A DNA stretch of 64,000 nt from positions 1-64,000 of the forward strand of contig JAIEMG010000205.1 of assembly GCA_019752375.1 (NCBI GenBank). The letters run 5' to 3'. Made by a program: the position numbers and the translations under genes. The notes beneath the pieces were generated by a model that ran no database searches, was not told where the DNA came from, and saw nothing but the letters and a program-made list of their open reading frames with translations. The stretch comes from Gemmataceae bacterium. GTDB taxonomy: Bacteria > Planctomycetota > Planctomycetia > Gemmatales > Gemmataceae. Numbering within the stretch: position 1 is the stretch's first letter; each line of letters starts with the position of its first letter. Positions 33,756 to 42,845 of the stretch are shown in pieces.

Positions 33756-36404
33756 CTATGTAGTGTGGTATGCCTGCCCGGCACGGTACAAGTCCAGCCG
33801 ACTGCGATAGTCCGCCTTTTCCGATTCCGATGCCAGCTCGACTGCCTGCTCGGCGCGCTGCACTGCTTCCTCAAAGCGGCCACAGGTCGCGCAGGCGGCA
33901 GCCAGGGTGTCCAGGCAATGGGGCTGCTTCCAGGTCGTCAGCTCGCAGGCTTCCGTTGCGTACTTCAGGGCACGTGGGCCATCGCGTAGCTCTGCTTGGG
34001 GACAGGTGGCCCAGATCCAGGCGAGGTGATTGTGCGTGTTGCCGTTGGCAGGGTCCAGCTCGCAGGCCTGGAGGTGGTCGGCGATGGCAGCGCGGTAGTT
34101 GCCCGTGCGACAATGGAGCCGCGCCCGGAAATTGCAGGCCGCCGCGTTCCGCGGATTCAGGCGCAGGTGCTCCGTGAAGTCCTGGATCGCCTGTTCGCAT
34201 CCGCCACGATCGGTGTGCGCGAACGCACGGTAGAGGTAGGCTTCCGGCAATTCCGGGTTCAGCTCGATCACCCGGGTGAAGTCGACGATCGCGAGGTCGT
34301 GCTGCTTCTTCGCCGCATGGGCCAAACCTCGGCGAAGGTAGGGGTGCCAGCCGTCGGGCATCAGCCGCACGGCGGACGAGAAGTCGTCGATGGCCAGGTC
34401 GAACTTGCCGAGCTTCAGGAAGGCCTGGCCGCGACCGAGAAAGGCGCTGCCGCTCTCGGGCAGCAGGCGGATCACCTGGGTGAAGTCGGCGATGGCCTGC
34501 TTGGTCGTCGTTCGCGCCCGGAGGTAGAGGTTGGCACGGGCCTCGAAGGCTTCGGCAAAGTCCGGGTGGATCTGCACTGCCTCGCTCAGCTCCTCGATGC
34601 CCTTGTCGTGCTCGCCATTCTCCGCGTGCTCCAGCGCCTTCTGGAAGTGCGGCTGCGCTTCTTGCGTGGTGCGCCACTCGCGGAGCCGGCGGCGCAGATC
34701 GTCGCGATCCTCGTCCGGAAGGTTGGGCAGTCGCAGCGAGCACCACAGCAGCATGCCGTGGTAGCACATGCCGCCGTCCTCGGGCAACTCTTGCCGAAGG
34801 TCGCGAAAGAGGTGGTCGATGTCGATACACGCATCATCGTCCTCGCGGGCAACGGTGGACAGTGCCAGCAGGGCGGCATCGACGGTCCAGTCCATCGGCC
34901 CGTTGACAAGCGAGAAGAGCGCCTTCTTGCGCACCGAGCCCTCCCAGCCGGTGTCCAGGTGGGCGATGACCAGCGCCGCCGCCACCTGCACGCGATAGAC
35001 CCACCCTGCCGGACGCGCCACCTGCGGGGGCCGCGGTGGATAAACCATGGTCGCCAGCAAATCGGCGACATGCTCGGGCTTCATTTGATTCGCGAGCCGG
35101 CGTGCCATCTGACGCCAGGCGTCCAGGTGATACTGCTGCTGGGCCATCTCCACCACGGCTGAAGCGACGTGGACATCGGGCGGCGCGACGGCGACGGCGG
35201 GCTTGGTGCCCTCGTAGCGCCACAGCAGGTAATCGACCGGGGCACGCGGCACCCGCGGATCGGGCGACTGGATGCGCGTCACCGTCACGGGCATCGTCTT
35301 CAGCTCGTCGAAGGCCAGGTAATTGCTGGGCGCTTCCACACGATTGAGACAGACTGCCGTCAGGCGGCGCTCGCCCGGCCCGCGTTCGCCCATGGCGCGC
35401 AGCAGGTTGCTGGCGGCGTCGGCGGGTTCGGGCAAGTAACCGATGTACGGCGCCACCTGCTGGGCCAGCGAGCGGGCACGTTCGTTGTCCGCGTCCGCCT
35501 CGGCCAGGTCGAGGAGCTGGTTGCGCCAGGTTTCCTTGCCGTCCGTGATGAAGCGAAGGAAATAGTACGACGGCAAGGCGCCGTCGTGGTCCGGTTCGCG
35601 ATCGAGGATTTCCTTGTAGACCTCGATCGCCTCGGCGACGCGATTGCGGTTGGCCATCAGGTCGGCCATGCCCATGCGTGCGTTCAGGTCCTCGGGCTCG
35701 AACCGCAGCGCGTCCTGGTAAGCGCGCAGGGCCAGGTCCACGTCGTTGCGTCCCTCGTGCGCCTGGGCGATGGCCATGGCGGTCTGGAAGCCCGGTTCCT
35801 TCGCATAGGCTTCGCGCGCCAGCTTCATCGCCTCTTCGCCGTGGCCGAGGCGGCGCAGCATTCCCACGCTGGCCGCCTGGAACTGCGTATCCGGCTGCTG
35901 GGTGCGGCGAATGAGCTGAATGAAGAAAGGCAACCGATCGAGCGTGGCCCGCCCGCCGCCGTACGGAGCGCTGAGTGCGGCGAATTGCTCGGTGAGCGAG
36001 CCGATGAACCACGCCATCTTGGTCATGTCGAGCTTGCCGGCCGCCTCCGGCCGCTGCAGCCAGCCCAGGATCCAGTCGAGATAGAGGACGTCCGGCCGTG
36101 AGACAATCACGTCGAGCAGCATGTCCACGGCTTCGCCCAGCCGTCCTTGCCCGGACAGGATGTAGGCGTGCACCGCCTTGATGCTGGACGATGGTTCGCT
36201 GGCGCTGTCCACCGGCGCCAGCTGGAGCGGATCGGGATCGGCGGCGATAATCTCGTCGAGCAGCGGCAGCGCCTCGGGATGATTGGGGTCTTCACCGAGC
36301 GCGCCGGCCACCCGGCGCATGGCCTCGGTAAGGTCGCCCCGATCCAGGGCTCGGCGAGCACTATTGAAATCGTCATCGGGCGTGGCAGCGCCGCGAGGGT
36401 CCAT
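33756..36404 (-). CDS. Large tetratricopeptide-repeat (TPR) protein
   Basis: 882 aa from ATG 36,404. Two TPR regions are seen: residues about 15-300, with DFNSARRALDRGDLTEAMRR and later EPEDLNARMGMADLMA, and about 580-850, with repeated A-x-F-x-x-A-x-L-Y-x-R and FLGRGQAFLKLGKFDLAI motifs. The middle part has no recognised fold. No signal peptide, so it is probably cytoplasmic. It is followed in the same direction by nothing close and preceded by a WD40 protein gene, also leftward, across a palindrome. Confidence 0.88.
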   Translation of the reverse strand: MDPRGAATPDDDFNSARRALDRGDLTEAMRRVAGALGEDPNHPEALPLLDEIIAADPDPLQLAPVDSASEPSSSIKAVHAYILSGQGRLGEAVDMLLDVIVSRPDVLYLDWILGWLQRPEAAGKLDMTKMAWFIGSLTEQFAALSAPYGGGRATLDRLPFFIQLIRRTQQPDTQFQAASVGMLRRLGHGEEAMKLAREAYAKEPGFQTAMAIAQAHEGRNDVDLALRAYQDALRFEPEDLNARMGMADLMANRNRVAEAIEVYKEILDREPDHDGALPSYYFLRFITDGKETWRNQLLDLAEADADNERARSLAQQVAPYIGYLPEPADAASNLLRAMGERGPGERRLTAVCLNRVEAPSNYLAFDELKTMPVTVTRIQSPDPRVPRAPVDYLLWRYEGTKPAVAVAPPDVHVASAVVEMAQQQYHLDAWRQMARRLANQMKPEHVADLLATMVYPPRPPQVARPAGWVYRVQVAAALVIAHLDTGWEGSVRKKALFSLVNGPMDWTVDAALLALSTVAREDDDACIDIDHLFRDLRQELPEDGGMCYHGMLLWCSLRLPNLPDEDRDDLRRRLREWRTTQEAQPHFQKALEHAENGEHDKGIEELSEAVQIHPDFAEAFEARANLYLRARTTTKQAIADFTQVIRLLPESGSAFLGRGQAFLKLGKFDLAIDDFSSAVRLMPDGWHPYLRRGLAHAAKKQHDLAIVDFTRVIELNPELPEAYLYRAFAHTDRGGCEQAIQDFTEHLRLNPRNAAACNFRARLHCRTGNYRAAIADHLQACELDPANGNTHNHLAWIWATCPQAELRDGPRALKYATEACELTTWKQPHCLDTLAAACATCGRFEEAVQRAEQAVELASESEKADYRSRLDLYRAGQAYHTT

Positions 36405-36501
36405 GCGAAGGGCACCTTGAATGCGGAAGCAATGATGAAAATGTAACGCGAGGCGGCGGGGTTCGCAAGAAGTGCAGTGGAGTGAAGGTCTGCAATTGCC
36501 T

Positions 36502-36572
36502 TCCGTAGGGTCCGCTGTGCGGACCGATCTCACGACCTCTGGATGACCGGTCCGCACAGCGGACCCTACGGA
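36502..36572. repeat. Palindromic repeat with hairpin arms
   Basis: Perfect 24-base arms (36,502-36,525 and 36,549-36,572), each a hairpin GGTCCGCTGTGCGGACC, around a 23-base spacer, located just after the WD40 gene stop. Confidence 0.92.
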
Positions 36573-36591
36573 GTTGCGCTGCTCCACAGGT

Positions 36592-38439
36592 TCATTCGCC
36601 AAGCAGGCGCTTCATTTCGAGCTGGTAGCAAGTCGTGTTGCCGTTGCCGGTGAAGCAGAAACGGCCGTCCGGGGAAAAGCAGATGGCCATGATCGGCGTA
36701 TCGAGCTCCTCGACGACAGCCAGTTCACGCGTCTCCACGTCCCAGAGACGCAGGTTCCGGTCGTCACTGCCGGAGGCGAGCCAGCGGCCGTCCGGACTGA
36801 AGGCAACACAGTTGACGCCTTCCTTGTGGCCTGCCAGCTCGGCGATGAGCTCCTGCGTCGCCACATCCCAGAAGATGATCTCTTCTTCCAGCGACGCGGC
36901 GGCCAGCCACTTGCCGGAGGGATGGAACGCCAGGCTGCGGGTGCCATGCTCGAAGATGGCGATCTTGGCGGGCTGCATGATGTCCCACAGGCAGATGGCG
37001 CCGTCGGACCCGCCTGTCGCCATCCAGTCGATGCCGCCGCAGGCCAGGATTCGGCCCGCGGGGTGAAACGCAAGGGCCTCGACGGTGCAGCCATCGGCTG
37101 CTTCGACGATAAGCAACACGGGCTCTCCCGTCGCCACGTTCCAGAGCCAGGCGGTACCGTCAGACGCGCTGGCACTGGCCAGCACCATCGACTTCGGTTC
37201 GACCGCCAAGGCGGTCGCGGCGCCGCGCTGGCCGCTCATCGCCAGGTAAGCGCGTCCGGTGGTAGTGTCCCAGAGCTGAACGCGTTTCTGTTCCTCGGGG
37301 CCGCCGCCGGCAATCCACAGGCCATCCGGACTGGCTGCAACCGAGAGGATGCCCGGCACTTCGCCGTCCAGGATCGACTTGCCGCTGTCCGCGTCCCAGA
37401 CGCACAGGCCCGAACCGGCCGACGTGTATGCCAGGCGTGGACCTTGCTTGCTGACGGTGTAGCCCAGCGAGTAACGCGCGGTGCTGCTGGTGCCGGACAC
37501 CAGTTCACCGCGCTGCGGGTCCCAGAGATGAATGGCACGCTCGGCGCCGCCCGTTGCCAGCTGCTTGCCGTCGGGACTGAACGCCAGGCATCGGACTTCG
37601 TCACCGCCGTCGCGCAGGATTTGCAGCGTCTTCCAGGCGACGGTGTGCCAGATGTGAATCGTGTCGGCGGAGTCGGCACAGGCGAGCATGGTGCCGTCCG
37701 GGCTGAACGCCAGGGCGATGACCTGATCGGCATGGCTGTTGAGCAGAATGACGGGCTCATCCGTGGCGGTGTCCCAGACGCGTGCGGTGGTGTCCCAGCC
37801 GGCGCTGACGAGCCGGTGGCCGCGTGGGTGCCACGCCAGGGAAGGAATGCGGTCGGTGTGTCCCGTCAGCGTTGTCTGCACTTCCCCGGTCGCCGCGTCC
37901 CAAAGATGAATCGCGCGATCCTCGCCGGCCGAGGCCAGGCGTTTGCCGTCGGGACTGAATGCCAGGGACGAGATTGGCTGTGTGTGTCTTTTGAACTCGC
38001 GGATCAGCTCGCGGCTGTTGACGTCCCAGAGACGCACCATGCCGTCGTCGTGGCCCGTCGAAACCACGCGTGCGTCGTGCCGGAACGCCACGGTGGTCAC
38101 CCACGACGGTTGGCTGATCGTCGCCCGGAGTTTCCCGGTGGCGACGTCCCAGAGCGAAAGGTCGTCGCTGGCCGAAGCGAGCAGCCGTGCATCGCCGCTG
38201 AACGCCCACAGCGTCTCCAGATCGCTGAGGAAGTGACGCTTGACCGGCCGCCCGGTGCGCGGGTCCCAGTTGCGCAGCTCGCCCGGCTCTTCCACGGACC
38301 AGATGGTGCCGTCGGCCGCGAAGGCCAGGGCCAGCAGCTCGCCGTCGGCATGAAAGCGCGGCTCGCCGAAGACGCGAAACACGTCCGGCTGAGTCGGCGT
38401 GGCGGGATCTTCTTCCGAGGAAGTGTCCAAAGTTGTCAT
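36592..38439 (-). CDS. WD40 repeat protein
   Basis: 615 aa from ATG 38,439 (ATG 38,463 would add eight residues). The whole length is made of about thirteen WD40 units, with recurring AFSPDG, SAGEDRAIHLWD and GHKEGVNCVAFSPDG motifs, enough for two seven-bladed propellers. No kinase domain or signal peptide is present, so it is a cytoplasmic scaffold by inference. It is the last clear host gene before the phage region, whose first gene ends 134 bases beyond. Confidence 0.92.
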   Translation of the reverse strand: MTTLDTSSEEDPATPTQPDVFRVFGEPRFHADGELLALAFAADGTIWSVEEPGELRNWDPRTGRPVKRHFLSDLETLWAFSGDARLLASASDDLSLWDVATGKLRATISQPSWVTTVAFRHDARVVSTGHDDGMVRLWDVNSRELIREFKRHTQPISSLAFSPDGKRLASAGEDRAIHLWDAATGEVQTTLTGHTDRIPSLAWHPRGHRLVSAGWDTTARVWDTATDEPVILLNSHADQVIALAFSPDGTMLACADSADTIHIWHTVAWKTLQILRDGGDEVRCLAFSPDGKQLATGGAERAIHLWDPQRGELVSGTSSTARYSLGYTVSKQGPRLAYTSAGSGLCVWDADSGKSILDGEVPGILSVAASPDGLWIAGGGPEEQKRVQLWDTTTGRAYLAMSGQRGAATALAVEPKSMVLASASASDGTAWLWNVATGEPVLLIVEAADGCTVEALAFHPAGRILACGGIDWMATGGSDGAICLWDIMQPAKIAIFEHGTRSLAFHPSGKWLAAASLEEEIIFWDVATQELIAELAGHKEGVNCVAFSPDGRWLASGSDDRNLRLWDVETRELAVVEELDTPIMAICFSPDGRFCFTGNGNTTCYQLEMKRLLGE

Positions 38440-38485
38440 AACTCCATAAGTTTCATGCAGCATATGGACTTACGTCGATGAGAAA

Positions 38486-38554
38486 CGGTACGGAAGCCGC
38501 ACAAAACGCACAAAACGCACATAAAGAGCGAGCATCCGTACCGCTTCCGTACCG
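38486..38554. repeat. Inverted repeat at the host-phage junction
   Basis: Twelve-base perfect arms CGGTACGGAAGC / GCTTCCGTACCG lie in the gap between the WD40 gene and the first phage gene, with ACAAAACGC repeated between them. It marks the transition zone; an attachment site role is unproven because the other end is not in the window. Confidence 0.5.
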
Positions 38555-38572
38555 CTGCCGTCACCTGGGTAA

Positions 38573-38923
38573 TCATGCGGAAAAGTAGCCGTCGCACACG
38601 AATCTCCCCGTCATGTCCACGCGTGGGTCGCCCACCGTCTCGACCGCCAGCAGCACCATGTCTCCCGGCATATGTTCGATGTCGTTGAGCAACGCGTCGG
38701 CCGATGTGTACCGACCCAGTTCGTTCCCCTTCTTGTCCGTCGCGACCACCGAGGTCACTTCCAGGAATCGGCCGCTTGTCTCGCCGCGGTCGTTCATCCC
38801 CTCGATGAGGAAGTCGCACAGTTTCGTGTGCGGCACCAGTAGCTCGTCGTCGCAGTAGCGGCATTCGGTACCCAGGCTTCCCTGCTCGTACAGGCGTTTG
38901 CAGTTCGGGCATATCAGCAACAT
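38573..38923 (-). CDS. Phage zinc-ribbon protein, 116 aa
   Basis: An N-terminal zinc ribbon (CPNCKRLYEQGSLGTECRYC) is followed by a beta-rich part with no known family. It is the last gene of the leftward phage block. Zinc ribbons recur in several genes of this block. Nucleic-acid or protein binding is likely but unspecified. Confidence 0.7.
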   Translation of the reverse strand: MLLICPNCKRLYEQGSLGTECRYCDDELLVPHTKLCDFLIEGMNDRGETSGRFLEVTSVVATDKKGNELGRYTSADALLNDIEHMPGDMVLLAVETVGDPRVDMTGRFVCDGYFSA

Positions 38924-39073
38924 CGGCTTGTCCTCCGTGGGTGCCAGACTTGCTTGCTGTGGGCATCGTCGGGCACCGGGCTGGTTCGCGGTGGTTCATC
39001 ACCTTGGTCTCACGCGGGGCAGACTATCGCTTGCTGTCAGCATAGTTCGCACCGGGGCGGTTCGGCCGGACCG

Positions 39074-39331
39074 CTATTCCTCGGGCTTGCACATGATGGC
39101 CTGGAACTTGACGTAGGATAGCTCGATGGCTCGGTCTTTCCTTCGCCCGGTTTTCAGGAATCCCTTCGATTCCATTTGCTGTAATCGGTCGAGAATGGCC
39201 CGCTTCGTCACCCCGAAGTGCATGGCCATCTCGGCGATGGACGGTTGGTACCCGTGCTCCTGGATGTGGGCGATGAGGAAGCGGAACACCTCCATCTGCT
39301 TGTCGGACGGGTTAATCTGACGGCTTGCCAT
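39074..39331 (-). CDS. LexA-like winged-helix DNA-binding protein without peptidase domain
   Basis: 85 aa. The sequence SDKQMEVFRFLIAHIQEHGY, then PSIAEMAMHFGV and LDRLQQMESKGFL matches the LexA N-terminal winged helix. LexA proper is about 200 aa with a Ser/Lys autoprotease; none follows here. The start codon overlaps the end of the tiny membrane-peptide gene at 39,312-39,413, so the two are coupled. A phage transcription regulator is likely. Confidence 0.82.
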   Translation of the reverse strand: MASRQINPSDKQMEVFRFLIAHIQEHGYQPSIAEMAMHFGVTKRAILDRLQQMESKGFLKTGRRKDRAIELSYVKFQAIMCKPEE

Positions 39332-39413
39332 GGCGGTAGTGCTCCAAGGCCCGGCCGAGAAACCCGCCGAGCAGTGCGACCCACAAAATCACGCTCAACG
39401 CTGAGAGCGACAT
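39312..39413 (-). CDS. Micro-membrane protein, 33 aa (SALxVxLWVALL family, copy 1)
   Basis: ATG at 39,413 with GGAGGT eight bases upstream. One transmembrane helix (SALSVILWVALLGGFLGR) and a short basic tail. It is strikingly like the 27-aa peptide at 44,752-44,835: both read SAL-x-V-x-L-W-V-A-L-L-x-G-x-L-x-R. Its stop overlaps the LexA-like gene start. Function unknown. Confidence 0.75.
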   Translation of the reverse strand: MSLSALSVILWVALLGGFLGRALEHYRHGKPSD

Positions 39414-39496
39414 AGGCAAACACCTCCTTAGTGTACAGAGAATGGCTCAGCAATTCAGCCACAGTCCACGTTGTAGCCTTATACATTTATTCTTCC

Positions 39497-40990
39497 TTAC
39501 GACGCTATCATCTGGGTGCCGACCGGAATCAGCCCGGCCTCGGCCGGAAACCAGTCCGCGGCCACCTTCAACCCACGCTTCTTGCAGCTGGGGCAGTTCT
39601 TGCCGCGGTGGCACGGCAGCACCTTGCCGGAGCAGTTCGGGCAGGTACCCTGCTCCTCGGGGCGGTATAGGTCGCAGCGGCTGAGGACGGTCTGCTTGGT
39701 GCCCTTGTACTCGCCGTGCTCCTTCACGGTGCCGTGGACGATGACGGTGTCGCCCTTCGCGGCGTCCTGTTCGTTCGATGCCTTCCACACGACGATGTTT
39801 CCCTGCTGGTCTGCGAAGCGATACATGTACGTGGTGCCGAACTGACTCTCGAAGTAGTTGATGCCGAGAACCGTCAGCTGGAAGAAGTCGCGTTTGCCGA
39901 CCTCGCTGATGTGCGTGGACTCGGCACGAGCCTTCTCGCGGACGGCACGTTCGGCCCGCTGGCCCATCTCACGCTGGTACGCGGCGATGGCCGAGCACGC
40001 GATACCGAAGTGCTTCTTCTTCACGGTCTCCTCGCACAAGACCACGAGCAGGTTGTGGAGGTAGTCGCCGAGGGTCTCGGCCTGGGGCCGCATGGCCCGC
40101 ACCCACTCGATGGCCTCGGTGGCGAGCTTGACATCCTGCTCCTGGACATCCTTCGCCGCCTCACGCAGGGCCACGTCCTCGCGGCGGTCGTCCCGCTTGG
40201 GCTCGAAGAACTTCGGGTTGAGGAAGATTTCGCCCACCAGGTCGGCCGTTGCACACGAGGACTGGCCCATCTCCGCACGCTCGCGAGCCTGGCCGCGGCT
40301 CATCCAGCCGGCGTGGCGGATGATGCGGGCGGTCATGGCCAGCAGGGAGTCGGTCAGCACCCGCGGCGTCCCACGCCCACCCATGCCGAAGAACCCTTCG
40401 TCTTCCGCACCACCACACAGGCCACTGGCAGAGGACATGTATTCGGCGTAGCCGCACATCCCAGACGCGGCCTCGGGGCTGCGACAAAAGTCGGCCAGGC
40501 AGTTACGCCCGATTTGTTTATACGCACCGCTGGTGGTCTCCAGGAGCACGAACGTCTCCAGGCGGCGGCGTGCCGTGTTGCAGTGGGAGCAGAACGGCGT
40601 GGCCGTGCGGTAGACGGCCGGGCACTCCTTCTCGGGCACGACGCGGACCACGTTGCCCACCTCGGTGTCGCCGTGCTTGATGACCGCGATGAGTTCCCAG
40701 CCGGGAATGGTCGGGGCCTCGCCCACCAGGCGGATGGTGAAGTAGCGGCGGTAGCCCACGACCTTGTGCTTAGATGGGTCGGGCTGCTTGCACTCGCGAT
40801 GGCCGGGGGCGTCGAAGTCGCCCAGGTTGACCACCAGGGGGATGTCCTCGTGCCCCTCCACCAGCAGGGAAGGCGGGGCCATGCCGAGCTTCGCCGCCCG
40901 CTTGGCCAGCTTGGCGATGCGGGCCTGGAGTTCCTCCAGGTTGCACTCGGGGACGCGGAAGGTCGTCGGCGTGGTGATGGCTTCGGTCAT
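39497..40990 (-). CDS. Large phage protein with zinc motifs and an OB-like segment
   Basis: 497 aa. Residues about 130-165 carry PFCSHCNTARRR and IGRNCLADFC, likely zinc ligands. Around 400-440 is an OB-fold-like stretch (GDTVIVHGTVKEHGEYKG). The C-terminus ends with a zinc ribbon CPNCSGKVLPC...CPSCKKRG. I recall similar proteins in actinophages and plasmids but cannot name the function; single-stranded DNA or RNA handling is a reasonable inference. It lies downstream of a promoter-like element at 41,035-41,063. Confidence 0.75.
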   Translation of the reverse strand: MTEAITTPTTFRVPECNLEELQARIAKLAKRAAKLGMAPPSLLVEGHEDIPLVVNLGDFDAPGHRECKQPDPSKHKVVGYRRYFTIRLVGEAPTIPGWELIAVIKHGDTEVGNVVRVVPEKECPAVYRTATPFCSHCNTARRRLETFVLLETTSGAYKQIGRNCLADFCRSPEAASGMCGYAEYMSSASGLCGGAEDEGFFGMGGRGTPRVLTDSLLAMTARIIRHAGWMSRGQARERAEMGQSSCATADLVGEIFLNPKFFEPKRDDRREDVALREAAKDVQEQDVKLATEAIEWVRAMRPQAETLGDYLHNLLVVLCEETVKKKHFGIACSAIAAYQREMGQRAERAVREKARAESTHISEVGKRDFFQLTVLGINYFESQFGTTYMYRFADQQGNIVVWKASNEQDAAKGDTVIVHGTVKEHGEYKGTKQTVLSRCDLYRPEEQGTCPNCSGKVLPCHRGKNCPSCKKRGLKVAADWFPAEAGLIPVGTQMIAS

Positions 40991-41034
40991 GGTCAGGCCC
41001 CTTTCGAGTCAGATGTCGTTCAATCCCAGCTAGA

Positions 41035-41063
41035 ACTATAGCATACTCGTTTGGAGAGGCGAT
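41035..41063 (-). promoter_or_regulatory. Phage promoter-family member (weaker -35)
   Basis: On the minus strand, -10 TATAGT at 41,040-41,035 with the shared core CCAAACGAGTA upstream and CTACTGAG further up. The -35 (ATCGCC) is poor. It precedes the 497-aa gene and resembles the elements at 43,635 and 43,982. Confidence 0.55.
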
Positions 41064-41371
41064 AGCTCAGTAGCGAGATTCGTGAATTCGTTCGCCGGCA
41101 CGACGGTCCTCAGCCAGTACCGCAAGGCGGCGTCCGTGAAGTGGTCGTTGGGGGCGGTGTCCCGGACGGCTTCTACCCAGGCGACCAGGTCACCCTTCCA
41201 GGGCACAGGACACTTCCCTGCCGGTGTGATGATGTTGTTCCCCGTGATGGGGAAGAAGAACACTTCGTTGGCGGCACCGATGTCGAACGGCTGGTGGCAC
41301 GACCCGCAGGACAGGGCACGGGCACCGTTATCGGCCCCGCACTGAGAACAAGCTTTGTGACCCTTTGCCAT
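41036..41371 (-). CDS. Phage zinc-ribbon protein, 111 aa
   Basis: The N-terminus holds a zinc ribbon (CSQCGADNGARALSCGSC). The remainder, with WKGDLVAWVEAVRDTAP and a RYWLRTVVPANE helix, has no known family. Its last codons overlap the promoter element for the next gene. Member of the leftward block. Confidence 0.68.
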   Translation of the reverse strand: MAKGHKACSQCGADNGARALSCGSCHQPFDIGAANEVFFFPITGNNIITPAGKCPVPWKGDLVAWVEAVRDTAPNDHFTDAALRYWLRTVVPANEFTNLATELSPLQTSML

Positions 41372-41517
41372 GTCAGTTGCTCCTGAAGTGCTTGCTACCA
41401 GCTACTGGCAGCACCGCGTTGGTTCGGATGGTTCCTGGACTTCGACTTGCTTGCTGTAGGCATTTACGGGACCCGGTCCGATGGGGTGGGTCGGTGCCGG
41501 GGGCTCCGCGGGTTCCC

Positions 41518-41748
41518 TTAGTTGACGTTGGCAAATGCCAGGTCGGCCTCGATGGGCTCCGCGGCCTGCCCGAGGTGACCCGTCTTCGCGGCCCGCGTCA
41601 GGATGCGTTTGCATTCGGCCAGGTCCAGGAAGTTGGCTTCGCACCCGGCGAACCAGATGGACCCGTCGCCGTCCGAACTCAACACCAGGGTGGGCTGCGT
41701 GCCGTGGACCAGGGCGATACGTTGCATCAGCAGGAAGATGGCGTTCAT
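41518..41748 (-). CDS. Small phage protein, 76 aa
   Basis: Start ATG 41,748, with an in-frame alternative 15 bases upstream. Short, mixed alpha/beta, containing DGDGSIWFAGCEANF. No family recognised. Between this gene and 41,371 there is a GC-rich gap without a good gene. Confidence 0.55.
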   Translation of the reverse strand: MNAIFLLMQRIALVHGTQPTLVLSSDGDGSIWFAGCEANFLDLAECKRILTRAAKTGHLGQAAEPIEADLAFANVN

Positions 41749-41805
41749 CGTTCGTTCCCCCATTGGCAGGGAAGGTAGGGGCGTCTACCCTCCCCGCGGT
41801 GTGCT

Positions 41806-42129
41806 CTACTGGTAGTGTTCCGACACCTTGTTTGCTCCAGCCATGATGTGTTCGAGGTTCATTGAGTAGTCTGAGATAACGTCCCATCCGTCGTTGCCGT
41901 ACACGAACCACACCCACCCGGCCCGTTTGCCGTCCTTGTAAAAGATGAGATGTTCGTCGTCCGTCGCGAACATAGCCTTGAGTATGTCGGTCACCTTGAC
42001 CGACGGCGTAGGTAGTTCCCAACTGTCGCCGCCGTTGTTGATGTTGATGCTGTAGCCGGCCTGGATGGCATCCAGTATCAGGCGGCGTGCAATTCGCTTT
42101 TCGACCATCCGTCGCATATTGACTGACAT
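41806..42129 (-). CDS. Phage hypothetical protein, 107 aa
   Basis: ATG 42,129. A basic N-terminal helix (MRRMVEKRIARRLILDAIQA) leads to an alpha/beta part with GKRAGWVWFVYGNDGWDVIS. No known domain. Part of the accessory operon. Confidence 0.62.
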   Translation of the reverse strand: MSVNMRRMVEKRIARRLILDAIQAGYSININNGGDSWELPTPSVKVTDILKAMFATDDEHLIFYKDGKRAGWVWFVYGNDGWDVISDYSMNLEHIMAGANKVSEHYQ

Positions 42130-42187
42130 GTTCGTTCCTCTCCGCTTATGGAGTCTTTCGGTTACAAAGACAGTGGACACAATCTTC

Positions 42188-42391
42188 TCAAGCATCTTCG
42201 TCGCCCTCTTCTTCGGCGTCGCACTCCTCGCAGTGATTGCGAGTTTGGTCGGGATGCTCTGGGCAAATCTCGAACACTTGAAGTTCGTCGTCTGGGTCGG
42301 ACTTCGCCAACGCTTCCGTTGCTTCTTCAAGGGAGTAGAAGTTTCCTTCGATGAGTCCTTCGTCACTGAACAAGCCGTATTCGATGGTCAT
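42188..42391 (-). CDS. Small acidic phage protein, 67 aa
   Basis: Very acidic, with CPEHPDQTRNHCEEC, a possible Cys/His zinc site, and a Glu/Asp tail. Starts with ATG 42,391 just after the preceding gene. Function unknown; acidic DNA mimicry is only a thought. Confidence 0.6.
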   Translation of the reverse strand: MTIEYGLFSDEGLIEGNFYSLEEATEALAKSDPDDELQVFEICPEHPDQTRNHCEECDAEEEGDEDA

Positions 42392-42396
42392 TTGAG

Positions 42397-42585
42397 TTAC
42401 TCCTCGTTGTTCGGATAGATGCCTTCAATCCTGTCCCACGCATCGCAGAGGGCGGCGTGAATTTCCTTCGCCTTGTCGTCTTTGCTAGCTGCGGCGTAGG
42501 CCGCAAATCGCAGTTCATCAAGGACGGCCATAAACCCGTGCAGCTTCACAAGGCCGCGTAGCACTTCGCGTTCTTTTGCGTTCAT
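42397..42585 (-). CDS. Small helical phage protein, 62 aa
   Basis: ATG 42,585 (MNAKEREVLRGLVKLHGF). Helical with an acidic end. It ends six bases before the next gene starts, so the two are co-translated. No family recognised. Confidence 0.6.
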   Translation of the reverse strand: MNAKEREVLRGLVKLHGFMAVLDELRFAAYAAASKDDKAKEIHAALCDAWDRIEGIYPNNEE

Positions 42586-42633
42586 GTTTTTTGTCCGTGT
42601 TAGGGCCATCCGTGGCCCATTGTGTTCATCCAT

Positions 42634-42807
42634 CTACTTGGTTGCAACGATGACGATGGGTTCATCCTCGCGAGGCACGGTGAAGTCTCCTGGCTCTAGA
42701 TGCGGGCAGTCTTCGTAGTGGACACCGCACGGGTCTTCTCGACCGCATCCGGTGCAGCACAGGTCTTCGTGTCCAGTGTTCGAATGCTCTTGGGTTGGCA
42801 TTGGCAT
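42634..42807 (-). CDS. Small Cys-rich phage protein, 57 aa
   Basis: ATG 42,807 with GGAAAGGA upstream. The central part LCCTGCGREDPCGVHYEDC has six Cys/His positions suited to a zinc knuckle. It ends in an amber codon. It fills the gap between neighbouring genes in the same direction. Confidence 0.65.
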   Translation of the reverse strand: MPMPTQEHSNTGHEDLCCTGCGREDPCGVHYEDCPHLEPGDFTVPREDEPIVIVATK

Positions 42808-42845
42808 GGTCGTGGTCCTTTCCGGGTTAAGGTCGTGCGTGTCTG

